Assembly (NCBI RefSeq): GCF_900249755.1
Contig: NZ_LT976853.1
Coordinates: 2,496,057 to 2,560,056, forward strand
From: Cupriavidus taiwanensis
GTDB lineage: Bacteria; Pseudomonadota; Gammaproteobacteria; Burkholderiales; Burkholderiaceae
Reading direction: 5' to 3'
DNA: 64,000 nucleotides
Of this stretch, positions 46,286 to 56,522 are shown in pieces. The position numbers and the translations under genes are program-made. Each line of letters starts with the position of its first letter. Position 1 is the stretch's first letter. The notes beneath the pieces were generated by a model, which saw only the letters and a program-made list of their open reading frames with translations, had not been told where the DNA came from and searched no databases.

Positions 46286-47200
46286 TCAGGGAATCAGGTG
46301 AGGCCGCGGCGCCGGCGAGGCGTCGTCGTTGGCGGCGGCCAGGGTTGGGGCGGCGTCGGGCTCGATGGCGGGCATGGCTTGCGCAGCCGCGGCCACGCGC
46401 CCGCACGCCACCTGCACGTACTCCGGGTTGATCTCGTAGCCCACGAAGCGGCGGCCGTGGCGCAGGCACGCCACCGCGGTGGTGCCGCTGCCGGCGAACG
46501 GGTCCAGCACCAGGCCGCCCGGCGGGCAGCTCGACAGCACCATGCGCTCGACGATCTCCAGCGGCTTCTGCGTCGGGTGGTTGGCGCGTTCCGGGTCCTG
46601 GCGGTGGATGCGCGAGACGCTCCACAGGTCCTTCGGGTTGTAGCCCACCTCCAGCCACTTCTTGCCTTCGAAACGCGGGCGGCTGCGCGCCTTCTTGGTC
46701 TCGGCGTCGTAGGGAATGCGCACCGGATCGAGATCGAAGTAGTAGTCGCGCGCCCGCGCGAAGAAGCCGATGTTGTCGTGCACCGACGAGAACTTGCGCG
46801 TGGTGCCGCCCATGCTGGGCACGCGGCGGTCCCAGATGATCTCGTTGATCATGGTGAGGCGCCGCTTCAGCATCACGAACAGCTCGGGCGAGTACTGCCA
46901 GGTGCAGAACAGGTAGAGCGTGCCCTTGGGTGCGAGCTTGGGCACGACCGCATCCATCCAGCGCTCGGACCAGTCCAGGTATTCCTGGCCCGACAGCAGG
47001 TCGGAATCGTTGCCGTAGTCCTTGCCCAGCCCGTACGGGGGGTCGGCGACGATCAGGTCGACCGAGCCGTCCGGCAGGCGCGCAATGCCCTCGAACATGT
47101 CTTCCTGGAACAGGCGCAGCTGGGCGGAGTCGGGCGCACCGGACGCGTCCGGTGCGCCCGCGCCGCCCACGGCAAGTCCGGTCGGAGGCAGCGCGCGCAT
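46286..47200 (-). CDS. orphan DNA adenine methyltransferase embedded in the trp operon
   Basis: A 304-residue DNA methyltransferase of the beta class (motif IV before motif I), likely N6-adenine. Motif IV is D53PPY56 in [14 protein letters not shown]; motif I is FAGSGT (235-240) near the C-terminus, preceded by HPTQKP. The ATG overlaps the trpB stop by one base (TGATG), and trpA follows after one base. No restriction gene is present. Homologues occupy the same place in Ralstonia and Burkholderia; from memory they are linked to GTWWAC methylation, not verified here. A shorter start at the Met at residue 35 is possible. Confidence 0.9.
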   Translation of the reverse strand: MRALPPTGLAVGGAGAPDASGAPDSAQLRLFQEDMFEGIARLPDGSVDLIVADPPYGLGKDYGNDSDLLSGQEYLDWSERWMDAVVPKLAPKGTLYLFCTWQYSPELFVMLKRRLTMINEIIWDRRVPSMGGTTRKFSSVHDNIGFFARARDYYFDLDPVRIPYDAETKKARSRPRFEGKKWLEVGYNPKDLWSVSRIHRQDPERANHPTQKPLEIVERMVLSSCPPGGLVLDPFAGSGTTAVACLRHGRRFVGYEINPEYVQVACGRVAAAAQAMPAIEPDAAPTLAAANDDASPAPRPHLIP

Positions 47201-48393
47201 CAGAGCTTGAGCCCCGCGCGCTCGGCCACGGTGTGCATGTCCTTGTCGCCGCGGCCGGACAGGTTCACCAGCAGCAGCTTGTCTTTCGGCAAGGTCGGCG
47301 CCAGCTTGCAGGCATAGGCGATGGCGTGGCTCGATTCCAGCGCCGGGATGATGCCCTCGATGCGGCAGCAGTCGTGGAAGGCCTTGAGCGCTTCTTCGTC
47401 CGTGACCGGCACGTATTGCGCGCGGCCGCTGTCCTTGAGCCAGGCATGCTCGGGGCCGACGCCCGGGTAGTCCAGGCCGGCCGAGACCGAATGCGTCTCG
47501 ATGATCTGCCCGTTGTCGTCCTGCAGCAGGTAGGTGCGGTTGCCGTGCAGCACGCCCGGCGTGCCGCCGGTCAGCGAGGCCGCGTGGCGGCCGGTGTCGA
47601 GGCCGTCGCCGGCGGCTTCGACGCCGATCAGCTGCACGTCCGCATGCTCGATGTACGGGTAGAAGATGCCCATGGCATTGGAGCCGCCGCCGACGCAGGC
47701 GATCACCGCATCCGGCTGGCGCCCGGTCATCTCGGGCATCTGCACCTTGGCTTCCTCGCCGATCACGCACTGGAAGTCGCGCACCATCATCGGGTACGGG
47801 TGCGGTCCGGCCACGGTGCCGATGATGTAGAAGGTGTTCTCGACGTTGGTGACCCAGTCGCGCATGGCTTCGTTGAGCGCGTCCTTGAGCGTGCGCGAGC
47901 CGCTTTCCACCGGCACCACGGTCGCGCCCAGCAGCTTCATGCGGTAGACGTTGGCGGCCTGGCGCCTGACGTCCTCGGCGCCCATGTAGACCACGCACTC
48001 CATGCCGAAGCGCGCGGCGATGGTGGCGGTGGCCACGCCATGCTGCCCCGCGCCGGTCTCGGCGATCACGCGCGGCTTGCCCATGCGCCTGGCCAGCAGC
48101 GCCTGGCCGATCACGTTGTTGATCTTGTGCGCGCCGGTGTGGTTCAGGTCCTCGCGCTTGAAGTAGATCTGCGCGCCGCCGAGCGTCTCGCTCCAGCGCT
48201 GCGCGTGATAGATCGGCGACGGGCGGCCGACAAAGTGCTTCAGTTCGCGGCGGTATTCGGCATCGAACTCCGGGTCCTTCTGGTAGTGCGCATAGGCCTC
48301 GCGCAGCTCATCGAGCGCGTGCACCAGCGTTTCGGACACGAAGGTGCCGCCATAGGGGCCGAAATGGCCACGGGAATCGGGCAAGTCGTACAT
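47200..48393 (-). CDS. trpB: tryptophan synthase beta chain
   Basis: A 397-residue PLP enzyme that condenses indole with serine. The PLP lysine is K90 in HTGAHKINN; the phosphate loop is [10 protein letters not shown]. Length and N-terminus ([19 protein letters not shown]) are canonical. It follows trpF after 124 bp and is coupled to the methyltransferase gene by a one-base overlap. Confidence 0.98.
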   Translation of the reverse strand: MYDLPDSRGHFGPYGGTFVSETLVHALDELREAYAHYQKDPEFDAEYRRELKHFVGRPSPIYHAQRWSETLGGAQIYFKREDLNHTGAHKINNVIGQALLARRMGKPRVIAETGAGQHGVATATIAARFGMECVVYMGAEDVRRQAANVYRMKLLGATVVPVESGSRTLKDALNEAMRDWVTNVENTFYIIGTVAGPHPYPMMVRDFQCVIGEEAKVQMPEMTGRQPDAVIACVGGGSNAMGIFYPYIEHADVQLIGVEAAGDGLDTGRHAASLTGGTPGVLHGNRTYLLQDDNGQIIETHSVSAGLDYPGVGPEHAWLKDSGRAQYVPVTDEEALKAFHDCCRIEGIIPALESSHAIAYACKLAPTLPKDKLLLVNLSGRGDKDMHTVAERAGLKL

Positions 48394-48517
48394 GTCTAGA
48401 CTCTTCGGAACAGCGGCCTTGCCTCAGCCGGCAAGGGCGCGTAGTTGACTGGGGTGCGCGATGTCCGCGCTGAAGCGGCGGACACGGGATGGGCAGGGGA
48501 TCGGTCTTCGCTCCGGC

Positions 48518-49240
48518 TCATCCGGCCTCGGCGCTGCGGACAGCGCGCACGAACTCGGCAATGCGGGCGTGGTCCTTCACGCCCCTGGCGGCCTCTACCC
48601 CGCTGCTGACATCGACGGCGTAGGGGCGCACGCGTTCAATCGCGCCAGCGACGTTTTGCGCGTTCAACCCACCACTCAAAACGATGCGAGGAGCGCCGCT
48701 TGCGTTCGGGTTGCCGGTAGCCGGTACCGGGGAAGTAGGCGGAAGCCATGCCGGAGGAATCAGGGTCCAGTCGAAGACGTGGCCGCCACCGCCATAGCCT
48801 TCGACGAAGGCATCGAGCAGCAAGGCAGCGGCATCACGGTATTGATTGGCGAATTCTATCAAATCGAGGCCCGGGCGGACACGGGCGGCGCGCAGGAACG
48901 GCAGCGCGCAGCGCTGGGCGGCCTGGGTGCAGAACTGCGGGGTTTCGTCGCCGTGCAGTTGCAGCAGCGTCAGCGGCACACGCTCCGCGACGTGGGCGAT
49001 GTCTTCAAGGTCGGCGTTGACGAACAGGCCCGTCACCGCGACGAACGGCCCGGCGGCCTCGGCCAGCGCCGCGGCTTGCGCCACGTCGACGTAGCGCGGG
49101 CTCTTCGGGTAGAACACCAGCCCGATCGCGTCCGCGCCGGCATCGACGGCGGCGCGCACGTCGTCCTCGCGGGTCAGGCCGCAGATCTTGATGCGGGTGC
49201 GCTGCGGCAGGTGCGCCGCACTGCCCTCAGGCTGCGTCAT
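48518..49240 (-). CDS. trpF: phosphoribosylanthranilate isomerase
   Basis: A 240-residue TIM-barrel enzyme of tryptophan synthesis that isomerises phosphoribosylanthranilate to CdRP. The catalytic Cys is in [10 protein letters not shown] (C20) and the phosphate site in [27 protein letters not shown] is typical. The start at 49240 lies within the last codons of truA (14-bp overlap). A central insertion near residues 150-175 (Pro/Ala-rich, [13 protein letters not shown]) is longer than in E. coli. Confidence 0.95.
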   Translation of the reverse strand: MTQPEGSAAHLPQRTRIKICGLTREDDVRAAVDAGADAIGLVFYPKSPRYVDVAQAAALAEAAGPFVAVTGLFVNADLEDIAHVAERVPLTLLQLHGDETPQFCTQAAQRCALPFLRAARVRPGLDLIEFANQYRDAAALLLDAFVEGYGGGGHVFDWTLIPPAWLPPTSPVPATGNPNASGAPRIVLSGGLNAQNVAGAIERVRPYAVDVSSGVEAARGVKDHARIAEFVRAVRSAEAG

Positions 49241-50045
49241 CGAACACTCCATGGAACAGGCTCGCGGACGGGTCGGCCGCGGGGATCGGGTAAGCATCAG
49301 GATACTTGACCCCGACCAGGTAGAGGCCATCCGGCATGAAGGTGGGTGCCGCCAGCTTGCGGTCGCGCCCGGCCAGCACCTGCGCCAGCCACTGCGGCGG
49401 GTAGCGCCCGCGCCCCACCGCCACCAGGCAGCCCATCAGGTTGCGCACCATATGGTGCAGGAAGGCGCTGGCGCGAAAGCGCAGGAAGACCCAGTTGCCC
49501 TGCTCGCGGATGGTCACGTCATACATGGTCTTGACCGGCGACCTGGCCTGGCATTCGGCGGCGCGGAACGCCGAAAAATCGTGCTCGCCGAGCAGGCATG
49601 CCGCGGCTTCGCGCATCGCATCGGCATCCAGCCGCTGTCCCGGCGGCAGCATCTGGTAGCCGGCGCGGCCATGCACCAGCGGGACCCGGTGCGGGCCGGT
49701 GTAGAGCGCGTAGTAATACATGCGCTCGAACGCCAGGAAGCGGGCATGGAAGCCTTGGTCAACCGGCAGCGCCCATTGCAGCGCGATTGACGGCGGCAGG
49801 AAGGCGTTGACGCCGCGCACCCAGGAAAAGGGCTCGCGCACCAGTTCTGTATCCAGGTGAATCACCTGGCCCAGCGCGTGCACGCCGGTATCGGTGCGCC
49901 CCGCCACCGTGGTCAGCAGGCGCACGCCGGCAAAGCGCTCGATGGCGTCTTCCAGGCGGTCCTGGACGGTATTGCGATGCGGCTGCGACTGCCAGCCGGA
50001 AAAGGCGGCGCCGTCGTAGTGCAGGCCAAGGGCGATGCGGTTCAT
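49227..50045 (-). CDS. truA: tRNA pseudouridine(38-40) synthase
   Basis: A 272-residue TruA that makes pseudouridine in the anticodon stem of many tRNAs. The catalytic Asp is D52 in [13 protein letters not shown]; other motifs are [11 protein letters not shown] at the N-terminus and [16 protein letters not shown]. It precedes and overlaps trpF, the conserved truA-trpF arrangement. Confidence 0.97.
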   Translation of the reverse strand: MNRIALGLHYDGAAFSGWQSQPHRNTVQDRLEDAIERFAGVRLLTTVAGRTDTGVHALGQVIHLDTELVREPFSWVRGVNAFLPPSIALQWALPVDQGFHARFLAFERMYYYALYTGPHRVPLVHGRAGYQMLPPGQRLDADAMREAAACLLGEHDFSAFRAAECQARSPVKTMYDVTIREQGNWVFLRFRASAFLHHMVRNLMGCLVAVGRGRYPPQWLAQVLAGRDRKLAAPTFMPDGLYLVGVKYPDAYPIPAADPSASLFHGVFDDAA

Positions 50046-50175
50046 GTCAGGGGGAAATGCATGGCGGCGTGCAGGCTATGCGCGCCGAAAAAAGCAAATG
50101 CGCCGGAAGGGACGCTTCCGGCGCATCGCTTCGGGCTGCGGCAGCGCGTGCCGCGGCCGGACCGCCAATGATAGC

Positions 50176-53016
50176 TCAGGCCACTTCGAGCAGCAGCGAG
50201 CGGGCCTCGGCCTGCAGCGGATCCTGCGACTGCTCGACCACTTCCTGCAGCAGCTCGCGCGCCCCCTCCTTGTCGCCGATCTCGATATAGGCGCGCGCCA
50301 GGTCCAGCTTGATCTGCATGTCGCGCCCGCCGTCCATGCCGTCGGTCGACAGCGTGCTCGGCGACACGCTCTGGCCAAGGCTGCCGGCGGTGTCGGGCGC
50401 TACGCGCGACAGGTCGATCGGCTCGGCCAGCTTGCCGTCGCGCAGCATGGTGGTGGCCGGCAGCGGCATCGAGGCCTCGTCCAGTGCCGTGCGACCGCCG
50501 GCTTCGCCTTGCGGCGCGCCGCCCAGGTCCAGCGACAGCCCGGACATGTCGAATTCCAGCGGGCGGCCGCGGGTCGGCGTGTCGAGCGTGGGCACGTCGT
50601 CATCGGCGAGCGGATCGGCGCCCGGCAGGCCCATGTCGAGGCGCACTGCCGCGCCGGCGTCCGGGGTATCGGCGCCAAACACCATGGCCGCCGAAGCGGG
50701 AGCCACGATGGGGTCGCCGGCGGCCGGCGCCGGGAACGCGTCCAGCGGCAGCGCCAGGTCGCCCAGCGATGGCTCCAGCCGCGCGATCGAGGCGGGATTC
50801 TGCGACGGGTCCTGCGTGCGCCACTGGTCGGTCGCCGGCGATGCCGTATCCGGACCCGCGGCCTCGGCCGTCACCGCCAGGAACAGCGCATTGCCGGGTT
50901 CCAGCGCGCGCCCCATTTCTGCGGCCTTCAGCCATTCCGCCCCGTGTCCGCCGGTCTGGGCGAACATTTCCTCTGCAATCACGCGGAACCCTTCCACATC
51001 CTGTCTGTTGCTGTAAATCTCCAGGAGCTTGAGCCGCACCGGCTGCTGCTCCGGGTGTTTCTCCAGGGCTTCGCGCAGGATTTCCTCGGCCTGCACATCG
51101 CGCCCGTAGGCGATATAGACCTCGGCCTCGGCGATCGGATCGACCTCGTTGGCTTCCGGCGTGTTGTTGCCGATGCGGAAGTCGGCGCCGAACACGCTGT
51201 GCTGCGAGGTATCAACGCTCTGCCCGCCGGCGGTGCCGAACAGCGAGTTGGCGCCGGCCATCACCGTGCTTTCCTGCGACAGGATGCTGTCGCCGAAGCC
51301 CGTGGCCTCATTCTCCTTCTGCTTCTGGCGGCGGCGATAGATCGCGTACACGCCCAGCAGGGCCACCACCAGGCCACCGCCCGGCAGCAGCATGGGGTTG
51401 GCCAGCAGGCCATCGAGGAACGACGGCTCGGGCACCGGCTCGGGCTGCGCGACTGGCGCCGGCGCAGGCCTGGCGGCGGGAGCCGATGCGGCGCCCTGCC
51501 CGGCGTTGGCGGCCACGTCCGCGGCGGGCTGCGAGGCCGGCAACGCGGCCACGGAGGGAGCCGCCGCGGGCGCCACGGCGGCCGCGGCGGCCGCGGCACT
51601 GGCGCCGGCCGCGGGCACGGCAGGCGCGCTCGCCGCATTCGCGACCGCTGCCGGGGTTGCCGCGTCTGCGGCGGTGGTGGCCACAGCATCGGCCTTCGGC
51701 TGTGCGGCCGGCACCACGACAGGCGCTGCCGCAGCCGCCCTGGCGGCGGCATCGGCCTTTTCCTTGTCGGCCAGCGCGGCCTGGTTGGCCTGGCTCAGCT
51801 TGGCGATCTCGGCGTTCTTCAGCTCGAGCAGCTTCTGCATGTCGCCGACGTTCTTTTCCAGCTGCGCCAGGCGCGCCTCGGCTTCCTTCAGCTGGCGCTC
51901 GCGCGCGACGCCGGCTTCGGCCTTGGCCGCGGCGTCGGCCTGCGCGCCACGCGCGGCCTTGCTGAGCTTCAGTTCATCGCGCGGGCCGTCGGTCGGCGCC
52001 GCCTGCTCCTGCACGCGCGCGGTCACGTTGCCGGACTGCTGGCGGCCGCTGTCGGGGTCGACCGACTTCGCCGCGGCGGCGCTGGCCAGCCGGCTGCGGT
52101 AGGCGTCGAAGCCCTGCGTGCGCGCCACCACCTCGCGGCGTGCCGCCTTCGGAGTCACGGCCTGCGCCTGTTGCTGGGTCGGCACCTGCAGCACCGCGCC
52201 GCTGCGCAGCCGGTTCATGTTGCCGCCGATAAAGGCGTTGGGATTGTTGCGGTAGAGCGCCACCAGCATCTGGTCCAGCGATACCGATTCCTGGCCCTGC
52301 ACGGCTTCGCCGGCAATGCCGTAGAGCGTGTCGCCGCGCTGCACGGTGTAGCCGGCGCCGGGGGCCGTGTCGGCGCCGGCGGCGGGCGCCGCGGCGCGCC
52401 GGGCGCTCTGGCGCGCGGGGCGCGCCGGTGCAGGCCTGGCCGGTTCGGCCTCGGCCGAGGGCGCGGCCTGCTGCGCCGGCGCAGGCTGCGCGGCGGCAGG
52501 TGCCGGCGCGGCCGGTGCATCGGGCGTGGCCGGCTGCACCACCGTTGCCGGCGAGAAAGTCTGGTTGGAAGCCCTGGCCCCGGCGGGGTCGAGCAGGAAG
52601 GTGTAGGCGCGCGAGACCTTGCCGCTGGCCCAGCTCATATCGACCAGGATGTCGACGAAGGGTTCGCTGATCGGCTGGCTGGAACGGACCCGTGCCACGT
52701 AGCTGCCGTTGGCGCGGCGCTCGACTTCGAGCCGCAGGCTGCCGACGGCCGGCAGGTAGGTCAGCCCGGCCGCGGCATAGGCGGTGGGCGGCGCCAGCCT
52801 GACGCTGAGACCCGCGGCCTCTTCGGGGGTGACCCCGCTGATGTCGATCTCAGCCTGCAGCGGCTGCCCCAGATTCGACTGAACCCGCAATTGCCCGAAC
52901 CCCGCGGCATACGCGGCCGGCTGCGCAAGCAGCAGGCCCAGTGCCGTGACGGCCAGCGTTGACCAGCGCTGACGGGCAGTAGGCGCATCTTTCCGGCGAT
53001 GTTGGCTCACACTCAC
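50176..53016 (-). CDS. fimV: FimV/HubP-type polar peptidoglycan-binding protein
   Basis: A 946-residue FimV-family protein, a polar organiser for type IV pili and twitching in Pseudomonas relatives. It shows a signal peptide (cleavage after AAYAA near residue 38), the N-terminal FimV domain (GFGQLRVQSNLGQPLQAEI), a LysM domain (about 223-280, YTVQRGDTLYGIAGEAVQG), a coiled coil (about 355-420), an Ala/Pro-rich linker, one membrane helix (about 545-562), an acidic cytoplasmic region with a TPR-like segment near 600-690, and the FimV C-terminal motif (about 890-946). Located between asd and truA, as in other Burkholderiaceae. Confidence 0.93.
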   Translation of the reverse strand: MSVSQHRRKDAPTARQRWSTLAVTALGLLLAQPAAYAAGFGQLRVQSNLGQPLQAEIDISGVTPEEAAGLSVRLAPPTAYAAAGLTYLPAVGSLRLEVERRANGSYVARVRSSQPISEPFVDILVDMSWASGKVSRAYTFLLDPAGARASNQTFSPATVVQPATPDAPAAPAPAAAQPAPAQQAAPSAEAEPARPAPARPARQSARRAAAPAAGADTAPGAGYTVQRGDTLYGIAGEAVQGQESVSLDQMLVALYRNNPNAFIGGNMNRLRSGAVLQVPTQQQAQAVTPKAARREVVARTQGFDAYRSRLASAAAAKSVDPDSGRQQSGNVTARVQEQAAPTDGPRDELKLSKAARGAQADAAAKAEAGVARERQLKEAEARLAQLEKNVGDMQKLLELKNAEIAKLSQANQAALADKEKADAAARAAAAAPVVVPAAQPKADAVATTAADAATPAAVANAASAPAVPAAGASAAAAAAAVAPAAAPSVAALPASQPAADVAANAGQGAASAPAARPAPAPVAQPEPVPEPSFLDGLLANPMLLPGGGLVVALLGVYAIYRRRQKQKENEATGFGDSILSQESTVMAGANSLFGTAGGQSVDTSQHSVFGADFRIGNNTPEANEVDPIAEAEVYIAYGRDVQAEEILREALEKHPEQQPVRLKLLEIYSNRQDVEGFRVIAEEMFAQTGGHGAEWLKAAEMGRALEPGNALFLAVTAEAAGPDTASPATDQWRTQDPSQNPASIARLEPSLGDLALPLDAFPAPAAGDPIVAPASAAMVFGADTPDAGAAVRLDMGLPGADPLADDDVPTLDTPTRGRPLEFDMSGLSLDLGGAPQGEAGGRTALDEASMPLPATTMLRDGKLAEPIDLSRVAPDTAGSLGQSVSPSTLSTDGMDGGRDMQIKLDLARAYIEIGDKEGARELLQEVVEQSQDPLQAEARSLLLEVA

Positions 53017-53210
53017 CTTGTGCTCCGTTATGTTTTAGTAGCGATATGAATCGACAAACCGACCCCATAAACACCAGGTCCGCACGGCCGGCGGGACATT
53101 CTGAACGGCCCCTTTGCCAGCCCGCGCGCAGGCGCCGGCCCTGCCGGCGCGGCGCGCGTGCCGGCGTATTGTGACGCATCGCCCAGAAAAATAGGCGCCC
53201 GGATACAACA

Positions 53211-53232
53211 ACGCCGCGCAGGGGCGCGGCGT
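53211..53232 (-). terminator. hairpin downstream of asd
   Basis: ACGCCGCGC and GCGCGGCGT form a perfect 9-bp stem around AGGG, 72 bp after the asd stop codon. On the minus strand the sequence after it is TGTTGTATCC, a poor T-run, so it may be a weak terminator or a processing hairpin before fimV. Confidence 0.5.
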
Positions 53233-53303
53233 CGCAAGCAAAGCGCATCATTCTGTTGCCTGGCTGCAACGCACGCAACCAGGCTACGGACGGCACCGTG
53301 CGC

Positions 53304-54440
53304 TCAGGACTCGATCAGGATACGCAGCATGCGGCGCAGCGGTTCGGCCGCGCCCCACAGCAGCTGGTCGCCGACGGTGAAGGCCGACAGGTACTCGCCG
53401 CCCATCTGCATCTTGCGCAGGCGGCCGACCGGGATCGTCAGCGTGCCGGTCACGGCGGCCGGGGTCAGGCCGGTCATGCTGGCTTCGCGCGTGTTCGGCA
53501 CCACCCTGGCCCACGGGTTGTGCGCGGCCAGCATGCCTTCGATCTCGTCCAGCGGCACATCCTTGCGCAGCTTGATGGTCAGCGCCTGCGAGTGGCAGCG
53601 CATCGCGCCGATGCGCACGCACAGGCCGTCGACGGCGATCGGCGTGGCGCCGGTCGCGCCCAGGAAGCCCTCGCCGCGGCCCAGGATCTTGTTGGTCTCG
53701 GCGCCGCCCTTCCACTCTTCCTTGGACTGGCCGTTGCCCAGGTCCTTGTCGATCCAGGGAATCAGGTTGCCGGCCAGCGGCACGCCGAACTGCTTGGTTT
53801 CTTCGGCGGACAGGCCATGCTGGGTCGCCAGGATCTGGCGGTCGATTTCCAGGATCGCCGAGGCCGGGTTGTCCAGCAGCGGCTTGACCGATGCGTTCAG
53901 CGTGCCGAACTGGGTCAGCAGTTCGCGCATGTGCTGCGCGCCGCCGCCCGACGCCGCCTGGTACGTCATCGAGGTCATCCACTCGATCAGGTCGGCCTGG
54001 AACAGGCCGCCCAGGCCCATCAGCATGCAGCTGACCGTGCAGTTGCCGCCGATGAAATTCTTCACGCCCTTGGACAGCGCGTCCTTGATCACACCCTGGT
54101 TGACCGGATCCAGCACGATGATGGCATCGTCCTTCATCCGCAGCGACGACGCCGCGTCGATCCAGTAGCCCTTCCAGCCCGCCGCGCGCAGCTTGGGGAA
54201 GACCTCGTTGGTGTAGTCGCCGCCCTGGGCGGTCAGCACCACGTCGCACTTCTTCAGTGCCTCGATGTCGTTGGCATCCTTGAGCGTGGTTTCGTTCTTC
54301 GCCATGGCGGGCGCCTTGCCGCCGGCGTTGGACGTGCTGAAGAAGACGGGCTCGATATGGTCGAAATCACGCTCTTCCTGCATGCGCTGCATCAGGACGC
54401 TGCCGACCATTCCCCGCCAACCGACGAGACCTACAATCAT
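53304..54440 (-). CDS. asd: aspartate-semialdehyde dehydrogenase
   Basis: A 378-residue Asd, which makes aspartate semialdehyde for lysine, threonine and methionine. The NADP motif is [17 protein letters not shown], the catalytic Cys is C134 in [15 protein letters not shown], and the acid-base His lies in [15 protein letters not shown]. This is the gammaproteobacterial-type enzyme. It follows leuB with a terminator between them and precedes fimV. Confidence 0.97.
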   Translation of the reverse strand: MIVGLVGWRGMVGSVLMQRMQEERDFDHIEPVFFSTSNAGGKAPAMAKNETTLKDANDIEALKKCDVVLTAQGGDYTNEVFPKLRAAGWKGYWIDAASSLRMKDDAIIVLDPVNQGVIKDALSKGVKNFIGGNCTVSCMLMGLGGLFQADLIEWMTSMTYQAASGGGAQHMRELLTQFGTLNASVKPLLDNPASAILEIDRQILATQHGLSAEETKQFGVPLAGNLIPWIDKDLGNGQSKEEWKGGAETNKILGRGEGFLGATGATPIAVDGLCVRIGAMRCHSQALTIKLRKDVPLDEIEGMLAAHNPWARVVPNTREASMTGLTPAAVTGTLTIPVGRLRKMQMGGEYLSAFTVGDQLLWGAAEPLRRMLRILIES

Positions 54441-54530
54441 GATTTACCTCGGATGTGATTTTGACTTCCCCGCCATTTTCCTCGCCCGGCGTGGCTGCGC
54501 GGGGAAGACGGGCAGGCACGACGAACGGAT

Positions 54531-54662
54531 CTAGGCGATCGCGGTTTTAATAGTGGTTTTAATCGTCGTTGCGGTCTGGCCGAGCGAAATCGTGCCGACC
54601 GGGCCGCGGATAGCGGTCAGGGCAGCAACGGCAGTCAGGGTGGACTGGGAAAATCGGGCCAT
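54531..54662 (-). CDS. 43-residue hypothetical ORF between leuB and asd
   Basis: An ORF of 44 codons reading MARFSQSTLTAVAALTAIRG then PVGTISLGQTATTIKTTIKT and AIA. It is Thr/Ala-rich with a repeated TTIKT motif. It starts about 54 bp beyond the leuB terminator and ends 90 bp before asd. No clear ribosome-binding site and no recognised family; the AT-leaning codons in its 3' part differ from neighbours. It could be a leader peptide for asd or chance. Confidence 0.25.
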   Translation of the reverse strand: MARFSQSTLTAVAALTAIRGPVGTISLGQTATTIKTTIKTAIA

Positions 54663-54715
54663 TCGCGGAGTCTACACGATTTTGCGGCGCTGCCGCAGCG
54701 TGCAAATTGGGGACA

Positions 54716-54749
54716 AATAAAACGCAGGGCACCGCAACGGCGGTGCCCT
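54716..54749 (-). terminator. intrinsic terminator after leuB
   Basis: AGGGCACCGC and GCGGTGCCCT form a perfect 10-bp stem around a four-base loop (54726-54749). On the minus strand it is followed by GCGTTTTATTT. It begins 12 bp after the leuB stop and should end the leuCDB transcript. Confidence 0.85.
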
Positions 54750-54761
54750 TTCGCGTGTGAC

Positions 54762-55829
54762 TTACAGTGCCGCCAGCACCGCCTCGCCCATCTCGCGGGT
54801 GCCAACCTGCTTGCAGCCCGGCGTCAGGATGTCGCCGGTGCGGTAGCCCTGGGCCAGCACCTTCTTGACGGCGTTCTCGATGCGGTCGGCCTGCTCGGCG
54901 CGGTTCAGCGAGTAGCGCAGCATCATCGCCGCCGACAGGATGGTGGCCAGCGGATTGGCGATGCCCTTGCCGGCGATGTCCGGCGCCGAGCCGTGCGACG
55001 GCTCGTACAGGCCCTTGTTGCTGGCATCGAGCGACGCCGACGGCAGCATGCCGATCGAGCCGGTCAGCATCGCGGCCTCGTCCGACAGGATGTCGCCGAA
55101 CATATTGCCGGTGACGATCACGTCGAAGCTCTTGGGCGCCTTGACCAGCTGCATCGCGGCGTTGTCGACGTACATGTGCGACAGCTCGACTTCCGGGTAT
55201 TCCTTGCTGACGTCGATCACGATGTCCTTCCAGAACTGGAAGGTCTCGAGCACGTTGGCCTTGTCGACGCTGCACAGCTTCTTGCCGCGCTTGGCCGCGG
55301 CCTGGAACGCCACATGGGCGATGCGGCGGATCTCCGGCTCGCTGTAGCGCATGGTGTCGAAGGCTTCGCGCGCGCCCTGGAACAGGCCGTCCGGCGCTTC
55401 GCGCAGGCCGCGCGGCTGGCCGAAGTAGATGTCGCCGTTCAGCTCGCGCACGATCAGGATGTCGAGGCCGGCGACCAGCTCGGGCTTCAGGCTCGAGGCG
55501 CCGGTCAGTTCCGGATAGCAGATCGCCGGGCGGAAGTTGGCGAACAGCTGCAGGTGCTTGCGCAGGCCCAGGATGGCCTGCTCCGGGCGCAGCGCGCGCT
55601 CCAGGCTGTCGTACTTCCAGTCGCCGACGGCGCCGAACAGGATGGCGTCGGCTTCTTTGGCCAGCTTGAGCGTGTTCTCCGGCAGCGGATGGCCTTCGGC
55701 CTCGTAGCCGGCGCCGCCCACCGGCGCGGTTTCCAGCTCGAACTTCTCGTCGAGCGCGTTCAGGACCTTGACGGCCTCCGCAACGATTTCGGGGCCGATG
55801 CCGTCACCCGGCAGGACTGCGATCTTCAT
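54762..55829 (-). CDS. leuB: 3-isopropylmalate dehydrogenase
   Basis: A 355-residue NAD-dependent decarboxylating dehydrogenase of leucine synthesis. Signatures are [15 protein letters not shown] at the N-terminus, [14 protein letters not shown], and the metal/NAD loop [25 protein letters not shown] with the NAD-binding [15 protein letters not shown]. Third gene of the leuC-leuD-leuB operon, 22 bp after leuD. Confidence 0.98.
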   Translation of the reverse strand: MKIAVLPGDGIGPEIVAEAVKVLNALDEKFELETAPVGGAGYEAEGHPLPENTLKLAKEADAILFGAVGDWKYDSLERALRPEQAILGLRKHLQLFANFRPAICYPELTGASSLKPELVAGLDILIVRELNGDIYFGQPRGLREAPDGLFQGAREAFDTMRYSEPEIRRIAHVAFQAAAKRGKKLCSVDKANVLETFQFWKDIVIDVSKEYPEVELSHMYVDNAAMQLVKAPKSFDVIVTGNMFGDILSDEAAMLTGSIGMLPSASLDASNKGLYEPSHGSAPDIAGKGIANPLATILSAAMMLRYSLNRAEQADRIENAVKKVLAQGYRTGDILTPGCKQVGTREMGEAVLAAL

Positions 55830-55851
55830 TGTTGTCTTTCCTCGTTGAGTC

Positions 55852-56502
55852 TTATCCGACCAGGCGGTTGTTCAGCCACGGCATCTTGGCCACGCGCTCG
55901 GCCTCATAGGCCTTGATCTTGTCGGCATGGCGCAGGGTCAGGCCGATATCGTCGAAGCCGTTCAGCATGCAGTACTTGCGGAACGGGGCGATGTCGAACT
56001 CGTAGCCTTGCCCCGACGGCGTCAGCACCACCTGCTTGTCCAGGTCGATGGTCAGCTGGTAGCCGTTGAACGCGTTGGTCTCGTTGAACAGGTGCTCGAC
56101 CTGCTGCTCGCTCAGCGCCACCGGCAGCAGCCCGTTCTTGTAGCAGTTGTTGAAGAAGATATCGGCGAAGCTGGGCGCGATCACGGCGCGGAAGCCGTAT
56201 TGCGTCAGCGCCCACGGCGCGTGCTCGCGCGAGCTGCCGCAGCCGAAGTTGCGGCGCGCCAGCAGGATCGACGCGCCCTGGTAGCGCGGCTGGTTCAGCA
56301 CGAAGTCCGGGTTCAGCGGACGCTTGCTGTTGTCCATGCCGGGCTGGCCCACATCCTTGTAGCGCCACTCGTCGAACAGGTTGGGGCCGAAGCCGGTGCG
56401 CTGGATCGACTTCAGGAACTGCTTCGGGATGATCGCGTCGGTATCGACGTTCTCGCGGTCGAGCGGCGCGACCAGGCCGCTGTGTACGGTGAACTTTTCC
56501 AT
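55852..56502 (-). CDS. leuD: 3-isopropylmalate dehydratase small subunit
   Basis: A 216-residue LeuD, the swivelling subunit of isopropylmalate isomerase. Motifs include [20 protein letters not shown] and [17 protein letters not shown]. The start ATG at 56502 ([19 protein letters not shown]) is the family start; the open frame to 56895 is shadow inside leuC. It follows leuC after 20 bp. Confidence 0.97.
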   Translation of the reverse strand: MEKFTVHSGLVAPLDRENVDTDAIIPKQFLKSIQRTGFGPNLFDEWRYKDVGQPGMDNSKRPLNPDFVLNQPRYQGASILLARRNFGCGSSREHAPWALTQYGFRAVIAPSFADIFFNNCYKNGLLPVALSEQQVEHLFNETNAFNGYQLTIDLDKQVVLTPSGQGYEFDIAPFRKYCMLNGFDDIGLTLRHADKIKAYEAERVAKMPWLNNRLVG

Positions 56503-56522
56503 GGTGCTGTTTCCTTGCTGGT

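Noticed and set aside
50035..52962. 975-codon open frame opposite fimV
   Set aside because: Antisense shadow; no domain recognised, while fimV shows signal peptide, LysM and C-terminal motifs.
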